64,000 bases of DNA, from the NCBI RefSeq assembly GCF_035594125.1, contig NW_026973714.1:543501-607500 (forward strand), given 5' to 3'. The notes beneath the pieces are model-generated. The model did not search any database, had not been told where the DNA came from, and saw nothing but the letters and a program-made list of their open reading frames with translations. Position numbers and translations under genes: made by a program. The DNA comes from Scylla paramamosain. Its lineage: Eukaryota; Arthropoda; Malacostraca; Decapoda; Portunidae. Positions 1 through 14,905 of the stretch are shown one piece after another. Within the stretch, counting starts at the first letter, position 1; every line of letters begins with the position of its first letter.

Positions 1-1222
1 CCCAGCGCTCTCTTTCTCTCTCTCTCTCTCTCTCTGACAGACACGAATTAATGAATATGCAATAATGTGTTTTTAATGGAGGTGCAGCAAGGGAGGGGCG
101 GTGAGTGGCGCCATTACCCGATGTGAGGACGCGGCGGCAGCAACACACGCCGCGCCCCGAGACACAGCAAACTCAAGTCCCTCACTGCGCGTCCAGCTTC
201 TGCTGCTCCTGCCACTAGCACTACCACCACCACCACTACCACTACCGCCGCCGCCGCCGCCACCTCCACTACCACCACCGCCGCTACCACCACCACCACC
301 GCCATCATTACATCTTAAGGGGAGGGAGAGCGAGGGTGAAAGGAAGAGAGAGGGAGGGGAAATAATACGTTCTTGACGGGGAATTTATACTCGGTGCCGC
401 GGTAACAAAGTCTTTGAGTTGGTTGGGCGGAGCGTGGTATGGAAGAGGAGGGAAGGAAAGGCAGCGTGTGGTGAAGCTCTGCGGGAGGATATTGCACATT
501 TTCCCTCCAGTACTCATGAACAGAACACCGTATACTACTTTTATCGCTCCCTATATGCTGAAAAGATATCTTTTTAATATTTAAAAAAAATTCAAGTGAG
601 GTTTTGCATCCCAATCTGTGTGACTAAATTAGTTTGTTAGGTTTACGTCAGGTAGTCCACGGCGGTCGTCTGTTGTGATAATAAGTAGTAAAGAGAAGAG
701 GAAAAGAGGTGATGGCTTGGCACTAAGCCCCGGTGAGCAAAAAAAATGTTGGTCAAGCAGCAACACCTGGACGGCTGTGCAGGAAGCGATGTTCTTCCAA
801 GGTGTTCGCAGCGAGGAGCAGACTGGACTGAGCAACGGTGCTTTGAGGCTTGAGTTTCAAAGACAAGTTTTCGTAAGATGACACTGGGTGAAACTGTGGA
901 CCAAAAAATCAAGTCGCCTCGTTTCAAGCGGCTGGGCGAGCTGGACGAGGCTTGCCGAGACCTTAGTGAGCGGGAACCACTCAGAGCGGGGCCTGCTGTC
1001 TGGGCTCCAGCGGTATCCCGGAAATGATCTGTAATTACAATGGAGGGCCATGCTTTTTCTTTCCTTTCTCTGTTTTAACCTGCACAGCGAGAGAAAGGGA
1101 AGGTGCTCCGCTTACGAGAGGAGAAAGCACGAGCTGCGTTGAGGCCCTGGATGTGGACGTGGACGCGGGTGTGGATGAATTGAATACTCTTGCAAATATA
1201 ATGCTAACTTACGCTCAGAATA
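1..1222. other. No supported gene; short (CT)n and triplets
   Basis: (CT)n at 11-35 and the CCA/CCG block at 222-302 are the only structured parts. The region 100-220 is CpG-rich, but no promoter element or exon is convincing. Confidence 0.6.
222..302. repeat. (ACC/GCC)n trinucleotide array
   Basis: Mixed CCA and CCG triplets. It opens proline and valine frames on the two strands, but no gene context is visible. Confidence 0.9.
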
Positions 1223-1416
1223 CCATCTTTTATGTCAGGTCATTACACGGAAATAAGAGTGTTTACAACGGCGCAAAACGTTCGGTGCTCTGTATTGTCA
1301 AAATATTTGGAGAAAATATCCCATCTTTTATGTCAGGTCATTACACGGAAATAAGAGTGTTTACAACGGCGCAAAACGTTCGGTGCTCTGTATTGTCAAA
1401 ATATTTGGAGAAAATA
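1223..1416. repeat. Perfect 98-bp tandem duplication
   Basis: The unit from CCATCTTTTATGTCAGGTCA to TTGGAGAAAATA occurs twice with no mismatch over about 96 bases. Because 98 is not a multiple of three, the duplication is not coding-driven. It is recent or an assembly artefact. Confidence 0.95.
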
Positions 1417-2991
<1,575 letters not shown>

Positions 2992-3110
2992 CGTATTTTT
3001 TTAAGCAGAGAAGTAATTTAGGAAGTGTTGCATATATATTGTGTTATTGTGTTGGTGGAATGGCAAATGAAAAAAGTAGAAGCTGTAGTGAATAGGTATA
3101 GAAGCAACTA

Positions 3111-3113
<3 letters not shown>

Positions 3114-3187
<74 letters not shown>
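3114..3187. repeat. (CT)n array
   Basis: About 36 pure CT units. It is followed by the short diverged repeat CACCGCAGCTACACCT at 3187 and 3290. Confidence 0.97.
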
Positions 3188-3190
<3 letters not shown>

Positions 3191-3683
3191 GCAGCTACAC
3201 CTGAATAATTACACGTCACCTGGTCACTCCATCACAAACAAAGGCCGTGGCTTCAAAGCGGTCACGGTCAGCATCACTGGGCTCCTCGCCGCAGCTACAC
3301 CTTGCAAACTTTGTCGCCGATGTTCCTTCATTATTGCAAACTGTTTTGTGATATTTCCTTGGAAACACTTTTCTACGTTTGCGTTTCTCGTGACATGACA
3401 AAAATTTCCTGCGGGAAACAAGTTTAGTGGTGTAGCAATACTAATGTTTTCACCGACACCATCACTCATCCAGCCAAAACTGGCACAGCAGACACTCCGT
3501 TATTTTGTAACAGACCACACCAATAACGGTGCAGATAAGGGCGTGACGCTTCAAATTAATACGTTAAAGAAAACTGAGAAGAAAAAAAATTGCAGGTTAC
3601 AAAGTTAGTTCATTGCAGATTGTATAAGAAGGCAGCAATGTCCCTCAATGACTGAGAACCAAGCATGACATATCGAGGGTAAC

Positions 3684-3694
3684 AAGATGGCGGG
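3684..3694 (+). promoter_or_regulatory. Isolated YY1-like motif
   Basis: AAGATGGCGGG fits the YY1/Pho consensus. Nothing else nearby supports a promoter. Confidence 0.2.
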
Positions 3695-3855
3695 AAGACA
3701 CGAAGAAAGCTTCACAACCAGTGTGGAGGATTAAAAGTAATAATTTTAGCACTATGATCATACTAGGTCCCAGACAGTGCTTGTGTCGGCTGCTGTATGC
3801 CGCTGTGCCGACAGATACTTATGGTAAGAGTTGCCAAACGCTAAAGTTAAGAGAA

Positions 3856-3928
3856 GTGGTGGTGGTGGTGGTGGTGGTGGTGGTGGTAGTGGTGGTAGTA
3901 GTGGTTGTAGTAGTGGTTGTGGTGGTGA
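3856..3928. repeat. (GGT)n array with GTA variants
   Basis: Interrupted GGT triplets. Both strands are open (Val and Pro) because of the repeat only. Confidence 0.93.
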
Positions 3929-4482
3929 TTGAAACTGCAGCATTACTTCACAGTAAATCATATTGTCTGGCAAAATATAATTTTCGAGTGTTTTGTCGTT
4001 GTAAATTACGTAAATTGGAAAGGGAACAAGGCTATTAATTACTGTGGCCACAACGAGCCACTACTCCTAGCTTATATCAAATAAGTAATATTTTATGAAG
4101 TGAACTCTTTGCAGTGCTGCGAGAAAGGGCGGGAGAGTGCAGCAAAAAGAATGCTGCTGGTGGTGTTTGTGATCCTGCCAGAAAAGTTCCGGCACGAGGC
4201 ACCATAAGGCCCTCGCTGGCACCGGAGCAATGTACCTGAATGCTGTCAGGCTGGCAACAAGTGGCTTGTCGGTGGAAGGCATGCTTTATTCTGATAACAA
4301 ATCCAGCACAAAGGAACTACAGATATGATAATGTGTTTGTTTAAATCTGTCGTCCTTTTTAAAATGAGGGAAGTAAGTTTGGCAAATGACGGTTGCTTCA
4401 TAAGCATTCTTTCGGTGTGAGCTGATATATATATCGTCTATCGACTGAGTATTGTTATTAATCTAAGACGAGGGTTATTAGA

Positions 4483-4484
<2 letters not shown>

Positions 4485-4556
<72 letters not shown>
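4485..4556. repeat. (GT)n array
   Basis: About 36 pure GT units, a potential left-handed DNA tract. Confidence 0.97.
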
Positions 4557-4557
<1 letters not shown>

Positions 4558-5016
4558 GGAAAGAGGGGCGGAAAGCAAAGCGGAAATCACGATGTCGCTG
4601 CAGATCATGGCAAAGTCTCACAAATTTTGAGCATTTTCATTCCCTGCCCTGAGAATAACTAACTACCTGACTCACCTGTGACAAGAGAATCGATCATGTA
4701 ACTTAGAGTGATCATATACGTGATAATTTTTTAACGAACCCTTAGTCACCAAGATTACTTACTTTCTTGATCGTAATTAGGGAACGCAAACACTAATATC
4801 TGTTATTGTCAATTATTATCTCTATAAAAAAATATTTATGCTTTCATTCCAGCTGGACAGTGTGTGTGGGAGGCCGCCGCCAGCACCGCAGTGGCAAGGG
4901 ATACCTCGCCTTAATGAACATTATTGCTGCAAATGAGACTGCACGCCACCGGGAAAACAACACAGGCCTTTTAGTTACCCTCACACGCGGCGCCGCCACG
5001 CGAGGGAAGTGTATGT

Positions 5017-5017
<1 letters not shown>

Positions 5018-5103
<86 letters not shown>
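5018..5103. repeat. (TG)n array
   Basis: About 43 TG units; the left edge is GTATGTGG. Confidence 0.97.
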
Positions 5104-5106
<3 letters not shown>

Positions 5107-6278
5107 CGGTGGTGAAGTGGGAAGGGAGGAAGGTATACCTGGAGTGAGTGTGGCTGGTGTGCAAAGAGACTGTTACTGCAAGCCCTGCACGTTACCTCAA
5201 ACATAAATACCATGGCGCCTCTACTTAACAATTCGTACCGTAGCTTGCTGGTGTGTTGGGGGAGGAGGCGTTACGCGCGCCCCCACGCTCCAGATAACTC
5301 AAGGCATGTGTACATTTCTCGAGAAGCAGAAATAAAAAGGTGTGTAATGGAGTTCCTGCTGCGGCGCCGAGTCAAAAATACACACATTACCAGCACGTGG
5401 CAGCAGGCGGGGATGTGCAGGACGCAGCCGCCGCGGTGATTGACTTGTGCTGCTTGGTGTTCATTACAGGTCATGCTTTGTGTTCAGGGAAGCGAAGGTC
5501 ACTGCCGCCCCAGGAAAACGACTGAACAAGACAACATATTTTTTCTGTCTTTTAATCAACTGAGAAAGCTTTTTTACCATGTTTAAAGCACTGTGACAGA
5601 CGGAAAAGAGGCATAAAAAGACAAACAAAAACTGTGTATAAGCTTCGAGGAACATGGATTAAAAGTATTGTGATGAAATTCAATGTAGGTGTAATCTGGC
5701 AGGTGCGTTGTCTGTTTGCCGTGTACCTGTGTGCTGGACATTTACACGTCTGTCAGCCACGCCGCCAGACTCCTCAACGCACCCACCGACAATCACCACT
5801 ACCCTTTTTCTTTTTGGAAAACACATACGCGTAGAGAATAACAATCCTATTTTCGAATGATTTGAGTGTGACAGGCGTGTCCACACTAGCAACCTGTTTT
5901 TGTTACTCATAATTTTAATGCACTGAATGATATGAAAGATTTACAGTGAAAATATTGCAGTAAAATAACTAGTCAGTGAGGAAATGTGGCAGCGTGAAAT
6001 TCATCATTTGTCGTCTGCTGGTGAATAAAAGTCTCGCTCACATAAAACACCGGAAGACGTGATGAAGCAGAGGCTTGATGAGGAAGAAGACCCCAAGAAC
6101 ACAAAGAAAGGACAAGGAAAACTCAAAGCTAAAACAAAGAGAAAAGACCAACGAAAAAGGATGGAAAGAGAAAAAGGGCAGATGGCAAAGAAAGACACAA
6201 TGAAAACTTCTGCTCTCATCTGGATATTTTTCACAAAAAGTTCGCCTTGTCTATACCTGTCCTCGGGGGCCTTCGTCA
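5104..6278. other. No supported gene
   Basis: Unique sequence without recognisable repeats or splice-bounded frames. 6060-6200 is A/G-rich. Confidence 0.55.
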
Positions 6279-6418
6279 GTGTGTGTGTGTGTGTGTGTGT
6301 TCGCACATGCTTTACTAGAGGACACAAGAGGGGAGGAGTTTGGTGAGTGGAGGGGCGTGGCTGGATAGGATGTGGTGGGAGGGAGAGAAAAGGTGGAGTG
6401 AGACAGAGGGCTTGTTGG

Positions 6419-6590
<172 letters not shown>

Positions 6591-6727
6591 TGATGGTAGC
6601 CTCGAAATGGAAGGAGAGTGGTGGGAAGGGGCCACCGGTGACATGATCAGGAGGGTGGTCACGGCGGTAGCAGGAAGGAAGGAACACAGTGAAGCAACAC
6701 CACCGCGAGTTCCCTGGGAGAGTACAG

Positions 6728-6760
6728 GGCAACGCGAGGCGAGGCGAGGCGAGGCGAGTG
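6728..6760. repeat. (GGCGA)n pentamer run
   Basis: Five GGCGA units. The complementary (CCTCG)n occurs at about 11679-11699, and shorter runs lie at 44897 and 53881. Confidence 0.85.
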
Positions 6761-7021
6761 AGGTAATGGGAGTAAATTTCATAGTGGAAATCACCTGAGC
6801 GGCTTCCAGGAATACTGAATGTGCGGGCGTCTCCTGCCAGCCGTGAAAATATGCTGCGTGTGCATGGTTGAGAGTATTAAAATATGCTTAAGCTTGCGCG
6901 CACACACACGCACACACACACACACACGTGAAGGATAACAGTTTATGTACATCATTTTTATATTCTTCGTTTTATCCTCTCTATAAAAACTTTCTTATTA
7001 TTCTTATTAATACTATTATCA

Positions 7022-7030
7022 ATGTTGTTG

Positions 7031-7094
<64 letters not shown>

Positions 7095-7106
7095 TATTAT
7101 TATTGA
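7022..7106. repeat. (TTG)n(TTA)n array
   Basis: Four TTG units are followed by about 23 TTA units with one TAC interruption. Confidence 0.96.
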
Positions 7107-8726
7107 TATAGACTCCAGCAGTGTCCTCGATAAGGAAACATGGATATGGAAAATCAACAAAAGTATAAAAATAGAATAAGATAAGGAAACACAAAGAAAA
7201 TAAATAAGACAGGTAATAAAAAGAGGATAAACTTTGCCTTAAATTTATCGATGGAAACTTCAGAAAAAAGACTCATCAGGAAGTTCCTCGCACGCTTTAC
7301 TTGCATTGGAGATAAGCACAGGAAATAATTGTCTAATTGAAGAATAAAAGCGTCTAATTCATAAATCATAACGTGTTCGGCGAAGCAAGTCGAGGTGAAC
7401 CGGTAATGCGCTGTGATGAGGGTGTTCGTTATTATTGGCAACCTTGTCAGTGAACCCACCATTAGCCGCTGATGAACATGAAAATTAAGCTTATGCAGTA
7501 AAACTTCAAAAGAACGTCTATGAGTTTTAGACGAGATGGAGCAGCCGCCATTCAAACAGAAGTACATTGTTCAAGAAGTGCACAGTGAAAGAAAAAAAAA
7601 GTAGATCTCCATTTCAAGCCTTGTGAAGAATTGAAGCAGCAATTCTAATACGCCTACGATCTCCTTAAATCTACAAGGAGCTTACAGTTTCCCCAAACAA
7701 ACAAATTACGAGTTAAATGTTGTTTTTTTTTACTGTTAATTATCATATCAGGATGAGAGGAGAACTGGGAGTCTGTCTGCTTATGTCAGTCACGTAGGAG
7801 TTTAATACAAAATAAAACACTACTCTTAACTTTATAGGAAAAAAAGATGTTCACGTTTTTTCTCTCCCTGTTCCTCCTCTCTCCCTTTCTCCCTCACTCA
7901 CTGTCGTAACATGGGGTCTCCCGTGGCCATCCTCCCTACTACTTACTCCCTTGAGCTTCCTGGCCTATTAAGCTTGCCTTACATTACCCTCACCAGTCCA
8001 TTTCTCCCCCAATCCCATTGCCATCAAGAACATCCCCCTCCTTTTACCTTTAACTTTTTTCACCCCTCTCATCTACTCGCTACCCTCCCTCCTGGGCCAC
8101 CCTTTTATTCAGCTCTCATATTCACGTGGCAACCCACCACCATCAGGAGAAGCATCCACAAAACGGCCACATACCAACCCACTAACCCAGTACCGCGCCT
8201 CACCGCCGCTCCCCGCCCCATAGCAGCCCCGCAGCACGCGCCGTTAAGGGAGAGAGCACAGTGCGATGCGACGAAGCTCAGGTGCGTCACAATTAATGCT
8301 GGCACCGTTTGTGGAGGGAGTTACCTGTATGTAAGGATGAAGACCGGTGTAAAACGTAATGTCCTGCGGCTTTGTGCTCTGTAATTACTCCCAATCACAA
8401 AGAGCGGTTTTATATGCATTTTTTTTTTTCTTATTTTACTAACATGGGCGTCTTTGTTTCTTCCCTCCCTTATTATCAACTCCGTCCTCCAGGTCCTTTC
8501 CATTCCAGCTCCCTTCCGGCTCCGTTCCCTTCCTCTCAGCCTCCTACGCCTCCTCTTCCACCCCATCCTGTGCCTTGAATAATAATTTGTTCATTAATGC
8601 CTCAGTTTGTATAGTTTCATTTTTTTTTTTTTTCTATTCATAGTGACGTTCGCTTCTGGGGTTTTCAAAATATCCTGGGGATTAAATGACCAGACTCGTG
8701 CTTTTCTCTTTTGCTTCTTTTTTTTT
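7107..8726. other. No supported gene
   Basis: AT-rich to 7860, then C/T-rich sequence (7860-8140, 8460-8575) that opens long frames without coding character. Confidence 0.55.
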
Positions 8727-8730
8727 CCTC

Positions 8731-8801
<71 letters not shown>
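8727..8801. repeat. (CT)n array
   Basis: About 36 CT units with one CC interruption. It ends in TTTTTTTCAG at 8801-8810, a good acceptor-like sequence, but no convincing exon follows. Confidence 0.95.
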
Positions 8802-8807
<6 letters not shown>

Positions 8808-9009
8808 CAGCATGAGAATTGGTGCGAGCAGCAGTAACATAAACACTAACTTCAAGTGTTTGTGTTTCTCGCTGCAAAGGAAAAGTGCGGGGAATTGTGT
8901 CGATTATATTCCTTTATTTTCTTTCCTGGGCTCCTAAAAGTGCGAAGGGGGAGCTTGATTACTGGTATTTTTTTTTTTCCTATTCGGTACTTTCCGGGCA
9001 ATAAGATGA

Positions 9010-9034
9010 ACACACACAGACACAGACACACACA

Positions 9035-9100
<66 letters not shown>

Positions 9101-9103
9101 CAA
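9010..9103. repeat. (CA)n array with CAGA variants
   Basis: Interrupted at the left (CACAGACACAGA), pure at the right. Confidence 0.96.
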
Positions 9104-9151
9104 CGTACTATAGAAATTTAAATACACCCTAAAACTGTAACCACACGGAAT

Positions 9152-9186
9152 AAGAGGAGGAGGAGGAGGAGGGAGGAGGAGGAGAG
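9152..9186. repeat. (GGA)n array
   Basis: About ten GGA triplets with one deletion, just before a sequence of mixed composition. Confidence 0.9.
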
Positions 9187-10920
9187 AAATCCACTCCACG
9201 AGGTCCATCTGGAGTGTCTGGAGTGTGCATTCCGAGGTGTACTGATACTGAGCGAGCTGGTGGAGGCCGATAACAAACACCGCAGCAGCACGTCACCAGA
9301 GGAAGGCGTCCACACGTGTGCTCTTCTGAGTCTGTCAGGAAAGTTGCGCTCACTTGTGCTTACCAATGTCTTATTCACGGTAAGGTTTTGAATCCGTCAG
9401 CAAGGAAGGAATGCGCTCTTATCGTCAAATGCAAGTCGTCTTTATTCTTATTACAAAACAGGAAAAAGTCTATTTTATCCAGATGTCTCGCAGGACTTCA
9501 ATATGTGCTGCAGACGAACCTTTGCTCCAGTAATTCCTATGACTGTTAGCGCGGAGGAAATTAGTTTAAAGTTCATCCTGCGTCGAGATGAACAAATTGG
9601 CAGCACTAGGACGCGCGAGACAACGGGAAAGAGAAGCATAGCGGGGAACGACGACTTAGTGCATAACAAGCAATTTTCCTTCATCAAGACTCGCCGTGTG
9701 CTGAGTCACGCAAGCTGCTGTTCATGTTCTGCTGAGGCGTGTGTTCAATGTGTTCAGTGTGCTCAGCGTGGAGTGGCTGCCTGTCCCTGTCTGCCACGTC
9801 TTGCAGCACACACTCGTCCCTTTCCTCCTCCAGGCTGCCTCGCTCGTTCAGGATGGGCCGGGGCGCCAAGGTGACCTAACCCTCACCCGGCCCGTTACGT
9901 TTCCATGGCAGTTACAGGCGGGTGGCTGAGCGCCGAGACGAGTGTGTATGTACGGCTCCTGGACACGGGAGAAGTAACAGGACCCTCGAGAGCAATCCTG
10001 ACATACTCGTGTTGCGGCTAGACATACTTGACGCCCCGATGGCAATGGTGGATACTGAACTGACTGATAAACAAAGTAACACTCAAGAATGGACACAAAT
10101 AATAGGAGGTTGAGGAACTAGGCAGTATATGGTTGGGTTGTGTGGCAGGAACCTAACAGACCCTCGGGAGCTCAAGTTGCACAAAAGTTCCTCGCGTTTC
10201 CCTTGGCTTATTAGAATATCAGAGTTGGTCAGTGCGATGCCTCGTTTCATTAACCTTAATTTCGTCTTTGATCTCTTGAAATCTTCCACCTACGCATCTT
10301 GTTAACGAAGGAAGAGCCTTCATTCAGATTTGCTCAGACTCCTCACGTGTTTTATTCATATTTTTTTTTTACTCTGCTGTTCCATGACCTTTACTATCTG
10401 TACAGGTTTGGGTTATGTCGAATTATCCCTCAAACTCTCCAAACTTGACTTTCCTTCTTTACAATAACCAAACCTCAAGAAAAGAAAATCAGTGAGCCAA
10501 CTTCACCGTTCCTGCCTGGCTCCCTCCCTCCCGCCCTCCCATCCTTCCTCCGTCCCTCTGTAACTTGGGACACAAATAAACTACGAAGAAGTTTAGGATT
10601 GTGAGCGAGACTTCGACAAGGAGGCAGGGAGGGAGGAAGGGAGGCAAGAGGCTCAGGGGTCGTCCTTAAGAGTGACACAATTCTAATTTCGGTGAGCTGA
10701 CATGGCACGCTCCCTGTTTGACATGAAAAAAAAAAAAAAAAGAAGAGGAAAAGGAGGAGGGGAAGGGGGAGGGAGAGGAGGAGCAGGATGACAGGCGAAA
10801 GAAGTCCACGATTAGCGAGAAAGTGACAGATAACGCACGCCGTAACCCTGACATCTAGTCTTGCTCACTCTGACTTCCGTATCATTACTCGGCACACGCT
10901 GTCATTATCCACTTTCTCCA

Positions 10921-10922
<2 letters not shown>
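9187..10922. other. No supported gene; partly self-complementary CCCT/GGGA blocks
   Basis: A pyrimidine block at 10515-10560 and a purine block at 10617-10650 are imperfect reverse complements and could fold. The rest is unique sequence. Confidence 0.5.

Positions 10923-10994
<72 letters not shown>
10923..10994. repeat. (AG)n array
   Basis: About 35 AG units, followed by GC-rich GGCGGCGTGTGG. Confidence 0.97.
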
Positions 10995-10997
<3 letters not shown>

Positions 10998-11202
10998 GCG
11001 TGTGGGCGGCAGAAGCCTCGTCGTTCAGAGTTCGCTTCCAAACTATCTGTAATGCTTTTTTCAAAACTTTACGGCGCGGCTTCGGCGTTCTAAACTCTCC
11101 CTAAGTTGTCGAAACACGCTGCTGTAAATTGTGGAGGCCTTGAAGAGTTATGCCGCCGCGGCCTCGCGTCCCAATAAAGAGACAAGAAATACTCCATGAC
11201 CA

Positions 11203-11632
11203 CTGACTGTTTTCAGCCTCTCTCTCACCGCCGCAATATTGCATATCTAGCTGTCTTCTACCGCTATTTTCATGCTAACTGCTCTTCTGATCTTGCTAAT
11301 TGCATGCCTCCCCTCCTTCCGCGGCCTCGCTGTACAAGACTTTCTTCTTTCTCTCACCCCTATTCTGTCCACCTCTCTAACGCAAGAGGTAACCAGTATT
11401 CTCAATCATTCATCCTTTTCTCTGGTAAACTCTGGAACTCCCTGCCTGCTTCTGTATTTCCACCTTCCTACGACTTGAATTCCTTCAAGAGGGAGGTTTC
11501 AAGACACTTATTCATCAATTTTTTACCACTGCTTTGACCCCTTTATGGGACTGGCATTTCAGTAGGCATTTTTTTATTGGATTTTTGTTGCCCTTGGCCA
11601 GTGTCCTTCCTACATGAAAAAAAAAAAAAAAC
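11203..11632 (+). mobile_element. Jockey/BS-type LINE 3' end with poly(A) tail
   Basis: It encodes the last ~110 residues of the RT ORF (QPLSHRRNIAYLAVFYRYF, CTRLSSFSHPYSVHLSNA, FSGKLWNSLPASVFPPSYDL) with a stop at 11535-11537. A short 3' UTR (TTGCCCTTGGCCAGTGTCC) and a run of about 15 A residues ending at about 11632 follow. It is 5'-truncated at about 11203, typical of incomplete target-primed reverse transcription. It is the only copy here retaining coding sequence, 3' UTR and tail, and it defines the 3' end of the family. No clear target duplication was found. Confidence 0.88.
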
Positions 11633-14194
11633 TTGTCACTCTCTTGGCGGCGAGGGCGTGCGCGTGGCAAAGCGCGTCCTCGCCTCGCCTCGCCTCGCAC
11701 CGTTCACACTTGTCGCAAAAGTGGACACTGATTGCAATCTTACCTTGACCCACATTTCGTTACGTTTAGTGATATGTTACGCTCCTTTGGCGCGAGCAAT
11801 ATGATACGCCCCGACACCAGGAACACATTAATTACTGAAACAGATACGTTGTTTGATACACTAAAGAGAAAATTACGAGGGTTGACTTCCCTTTTATACC
11901 ACCACTTGGATAGTTTATTTGTTAACACACGTTCGTGATTATTTTTTCCCTTTTTCCGTATAATATTTTGTTGTCCATGATCAATCTCGCTTACCTATAA
12001 GAATAATTACGCATATACCAACATTCATTCTGTTGACATTCTCTAGCACACGTTCTTGAGTCCTATACAAACAGAGCACGTTTCTTCCTGACACTGGAGG
12101 TAGCAAACAATACTGCTGGTGGGTTTGTGTTGCTCACAGATGGCACCACCTGAGTGTCTTGTTCCACCTCCCTGCCGCCTTCTGTGCCATTATACACACC
12201 ACAGCTCATTACTTTACTTTCTCCCCGTCCCGCCGGCATGCTCCTCCAGCACCTCAGATGTCTGCTTTTATATTTACCAACCTGGGGGAGAGTCACCGAA
12301 TAAGGAGCAGGATAATCTCACAGTGTGCTGCTACGCGAAGAAACAGACATATGAATGGAATTAGAAGGAAGGAATTAGACATGAGCGATTCAACATTTTT
12401 CGCGGGGTTCGTGGTGACTAGAAAAACAGCAGCAGCAGCAGCAGACGGTGACTCTCTTCTACAGCCTGCCGGTGAAGGCGCAAGACAGGTCTGGGTAACG
12501 CTTTCTCTATAAACGTACGAGATGTTTTTCCTGTCGTGCTATCTTAGTTCCCTTGACGAACGAGTTTGTACAGACTTCTTCACCCACGATCCTGAGGCGT
12601 GGGGTCCTGCATCTACTGGTCAACACTACTGAAAGTTACCCGTGTGGCATTGCATAATAATTAGCTTGCATGAAGAGTAGAATCAAGGAGACTGGAATCA
12701 TATTTAGGTCACCAACTGTACCACGGATGATGTAACCTTGTAATATTTTCAATAGTAAGTTACTGAATTTTTTATTTTTTTTACTTTTTATTTATTTATT
12801 TATTTTATTTATTTATTTTTTTATTTATTTACTTTTATTTATTAATTTTTTTAAGAAATGGTAGACATCCGCTATATGGTGGTCCTCTTTCATGCCGTGA
12901 TGGACCCCTTCAGTGGTGAGGTCCTACCGGTGAAAGATAATCGCATCGACCAACAGTATGAGCCATCCATTTCAAACCGAATAAATTCCACTGATATATA
13001 TTTTACAGCCAGCCGGCTCTAAGGGAGGGCGGCGTGGGAGCAAAAGAATGATACAAACCAGAGCAGGTGTTTTGGTCGTGATATCTACAAAGATGTGGGT
13101 CGCAAATCTGGAAGATGAGTCGGTACAGTTATACAATATGCATGATTGTATTTGTAGCTGATCAATAACGTGTACTCTATTGTTTTACATGAGCAAGACA
13201 CAAGAGCTGGAGCGATGGTGTGTAGAGCCACCTGTGTACGGGTGTTGTAACTCTTGTGTCCAGTAGTGGAGGTCCGCGATCAGTGGAGGACATAAGGAGG
13301 AAGAGGCTGTAAGGAATAAAAGAAATGGTTCGTGGATGACCCTATCCATTCCTGCAGCGGTGGAATCCTTACAGCTGGGGGACGTACTGAGCAAAAGGAG
13401 TGGGTGGGTCCATTATACTTGGTCAGTTAGAGGCAGCCATGATTTTGCCTGAAAAGTGAAGGCAGTGGGGGGACGAGGGAAGGTTGCCTGCGTCATCGTG
13501 GCAAGGACTGGCAATGACACTGCTCTGAACTAAGCCAAGGCAGAGAAAGATGTTAAGAAGCCAGTTCTCAGCGTGCCCGCTATCGATGTCACCTGGTATA
13601 GCTCTGTGTGCCAAGTCTGTGTCTGGGTCGTGGGGCTGGACAGTTTTACTTGATTACTGGTTAACGTTGTAGCCATTTTCAGCCTCTATTGCGACCGCCT
13701 CATTGACGGGGAAAGCCATCGCTGACTGGTGGCTTTAAAGGCTCCGTCAGAGGCTTGGGAATGGTACGGATGTCTGTACTTTCCCGAGTTTCTCTGTGCT
13801 GGGAACGAGGGGCGGAGAAGGATACAAAGCGACTGGACAAAGTGGTCACAGATTACTGCACGATATATAAGAGAGAGTAAACGACGAAAAATTACACAAA
13901 ACCAGAGAAATCTTTCATATAAGAAACGAAGTCATTTATTTAAGTTTTAAATGCAACAATTCACACAAAACACTGCGTATGTATTCTTAGAATCAGTGCC
14001 GCCAATCAGCCGTGAGATCTATGAGGCTATCAATGGAAAGCAATGCACTTTGCAAGCTGAAAAGAACAGTAACCATGGAAGAAACGTTACACCATGAAAA
14101 GAGATGCAGCACTGAGGCAGCTTGAACAATAACTCAAGACGCGGCTTTACAATGCAACACACTACAAAAAATAGAACACATGCTTGTTAACCAC

Positions 14195-14195
<1 letters not shown>
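11633..14195. other. No supported gene
   Basis: A (CCTCG)n pentamer run at 11679-11699 and the TTTA tract at 12775-12856 are the only structured elements. No exon with both splice signals was found. Confidence 0.55.
12775..12856. repeat. (TTTA)n-rich AT tract
   Basis: Imperfect TTTA/TTTTA units. Similar short ATAA runs lie at 14645, 33937, 39195 and 40110. Confidence 0.85.

Positions 14196-14257
<62 letters not shown>
14196..14257. repeat. (CT)n array
   Basis: About 31 CT units ending in CCCATAG. Confidence 0.97.
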
Positions 14258-14259
<2 letters not shown>

Positions 14260-14824
14260 ATAGCGTTGGGGGTACAGTTAAAAGCAAAGACGGCAAGCGG
14301 CGCATCCCTCTTCATCTCCCTCACTTGATTAATGCTAATTGGACCTTAAACACGCGGCCAGGTGTACTCTGACCAAGAGATAAGCCCACTACTCCAAAAA
14401 ATCCTCCCCACTCATTACCATCCTTCAGCCGCCTCGAATGCGCGCACATAGATCAGTGTGGGTGGACGTCGGTGGGCAGCGGGAAAGCTCCTAGAGGCTT
14501 GCTGCAGGAGGGCGGAAAGGAAGAGGGGAGCGGGGTGGTGGTGAGAAAGGAGTGCAGGCATGGTGAGTTTGGTTGGAAAATTGTGAAAAGAAAGAAAGGA
14601 ATAAGGACAATTAAATTAAATATTAGTTAAGCACGAAAAAAAAAAATAAATAAATAAATAAGTACAAAGATGAAAAATAACGAAATCTGAAAAAAAAGAG
14701 CAAATATGGAAAAATGGAACAGCACTGCGGGTGAAGCTTGACAGTGATTCCACGCGTGATAATTCGCATTAATGGAAGGTGTTACACAATTCTGGTTAAC
14801 ACACGTCTGCTTGGAAAAAAAATA

Positions 14825-14829
<5 letters not shown>

Positions 14830-14903
<74 letters not shown>
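14830..14903. repeat. (CT)n array
   Basis: About 37 CT units; GGGA-rich sequence follows at 15026-15058. Confidence 0.97.

Positions 14904-14905
<2 letters not shown>

Noticed and set aside
101..376. Proline-rich frame at the left edge
   Set aside because: It is a CCA/CCG triplet array; the reverse strand is equally open as polyvaline, and no gene context is visible.
4858..5010. Possible exon after TTCATTCCAG
   Set aside because: The acceptor is good and one frame is open, but the donor is poor and the sequence runs into (TG)n; the peptide is not recognisable.
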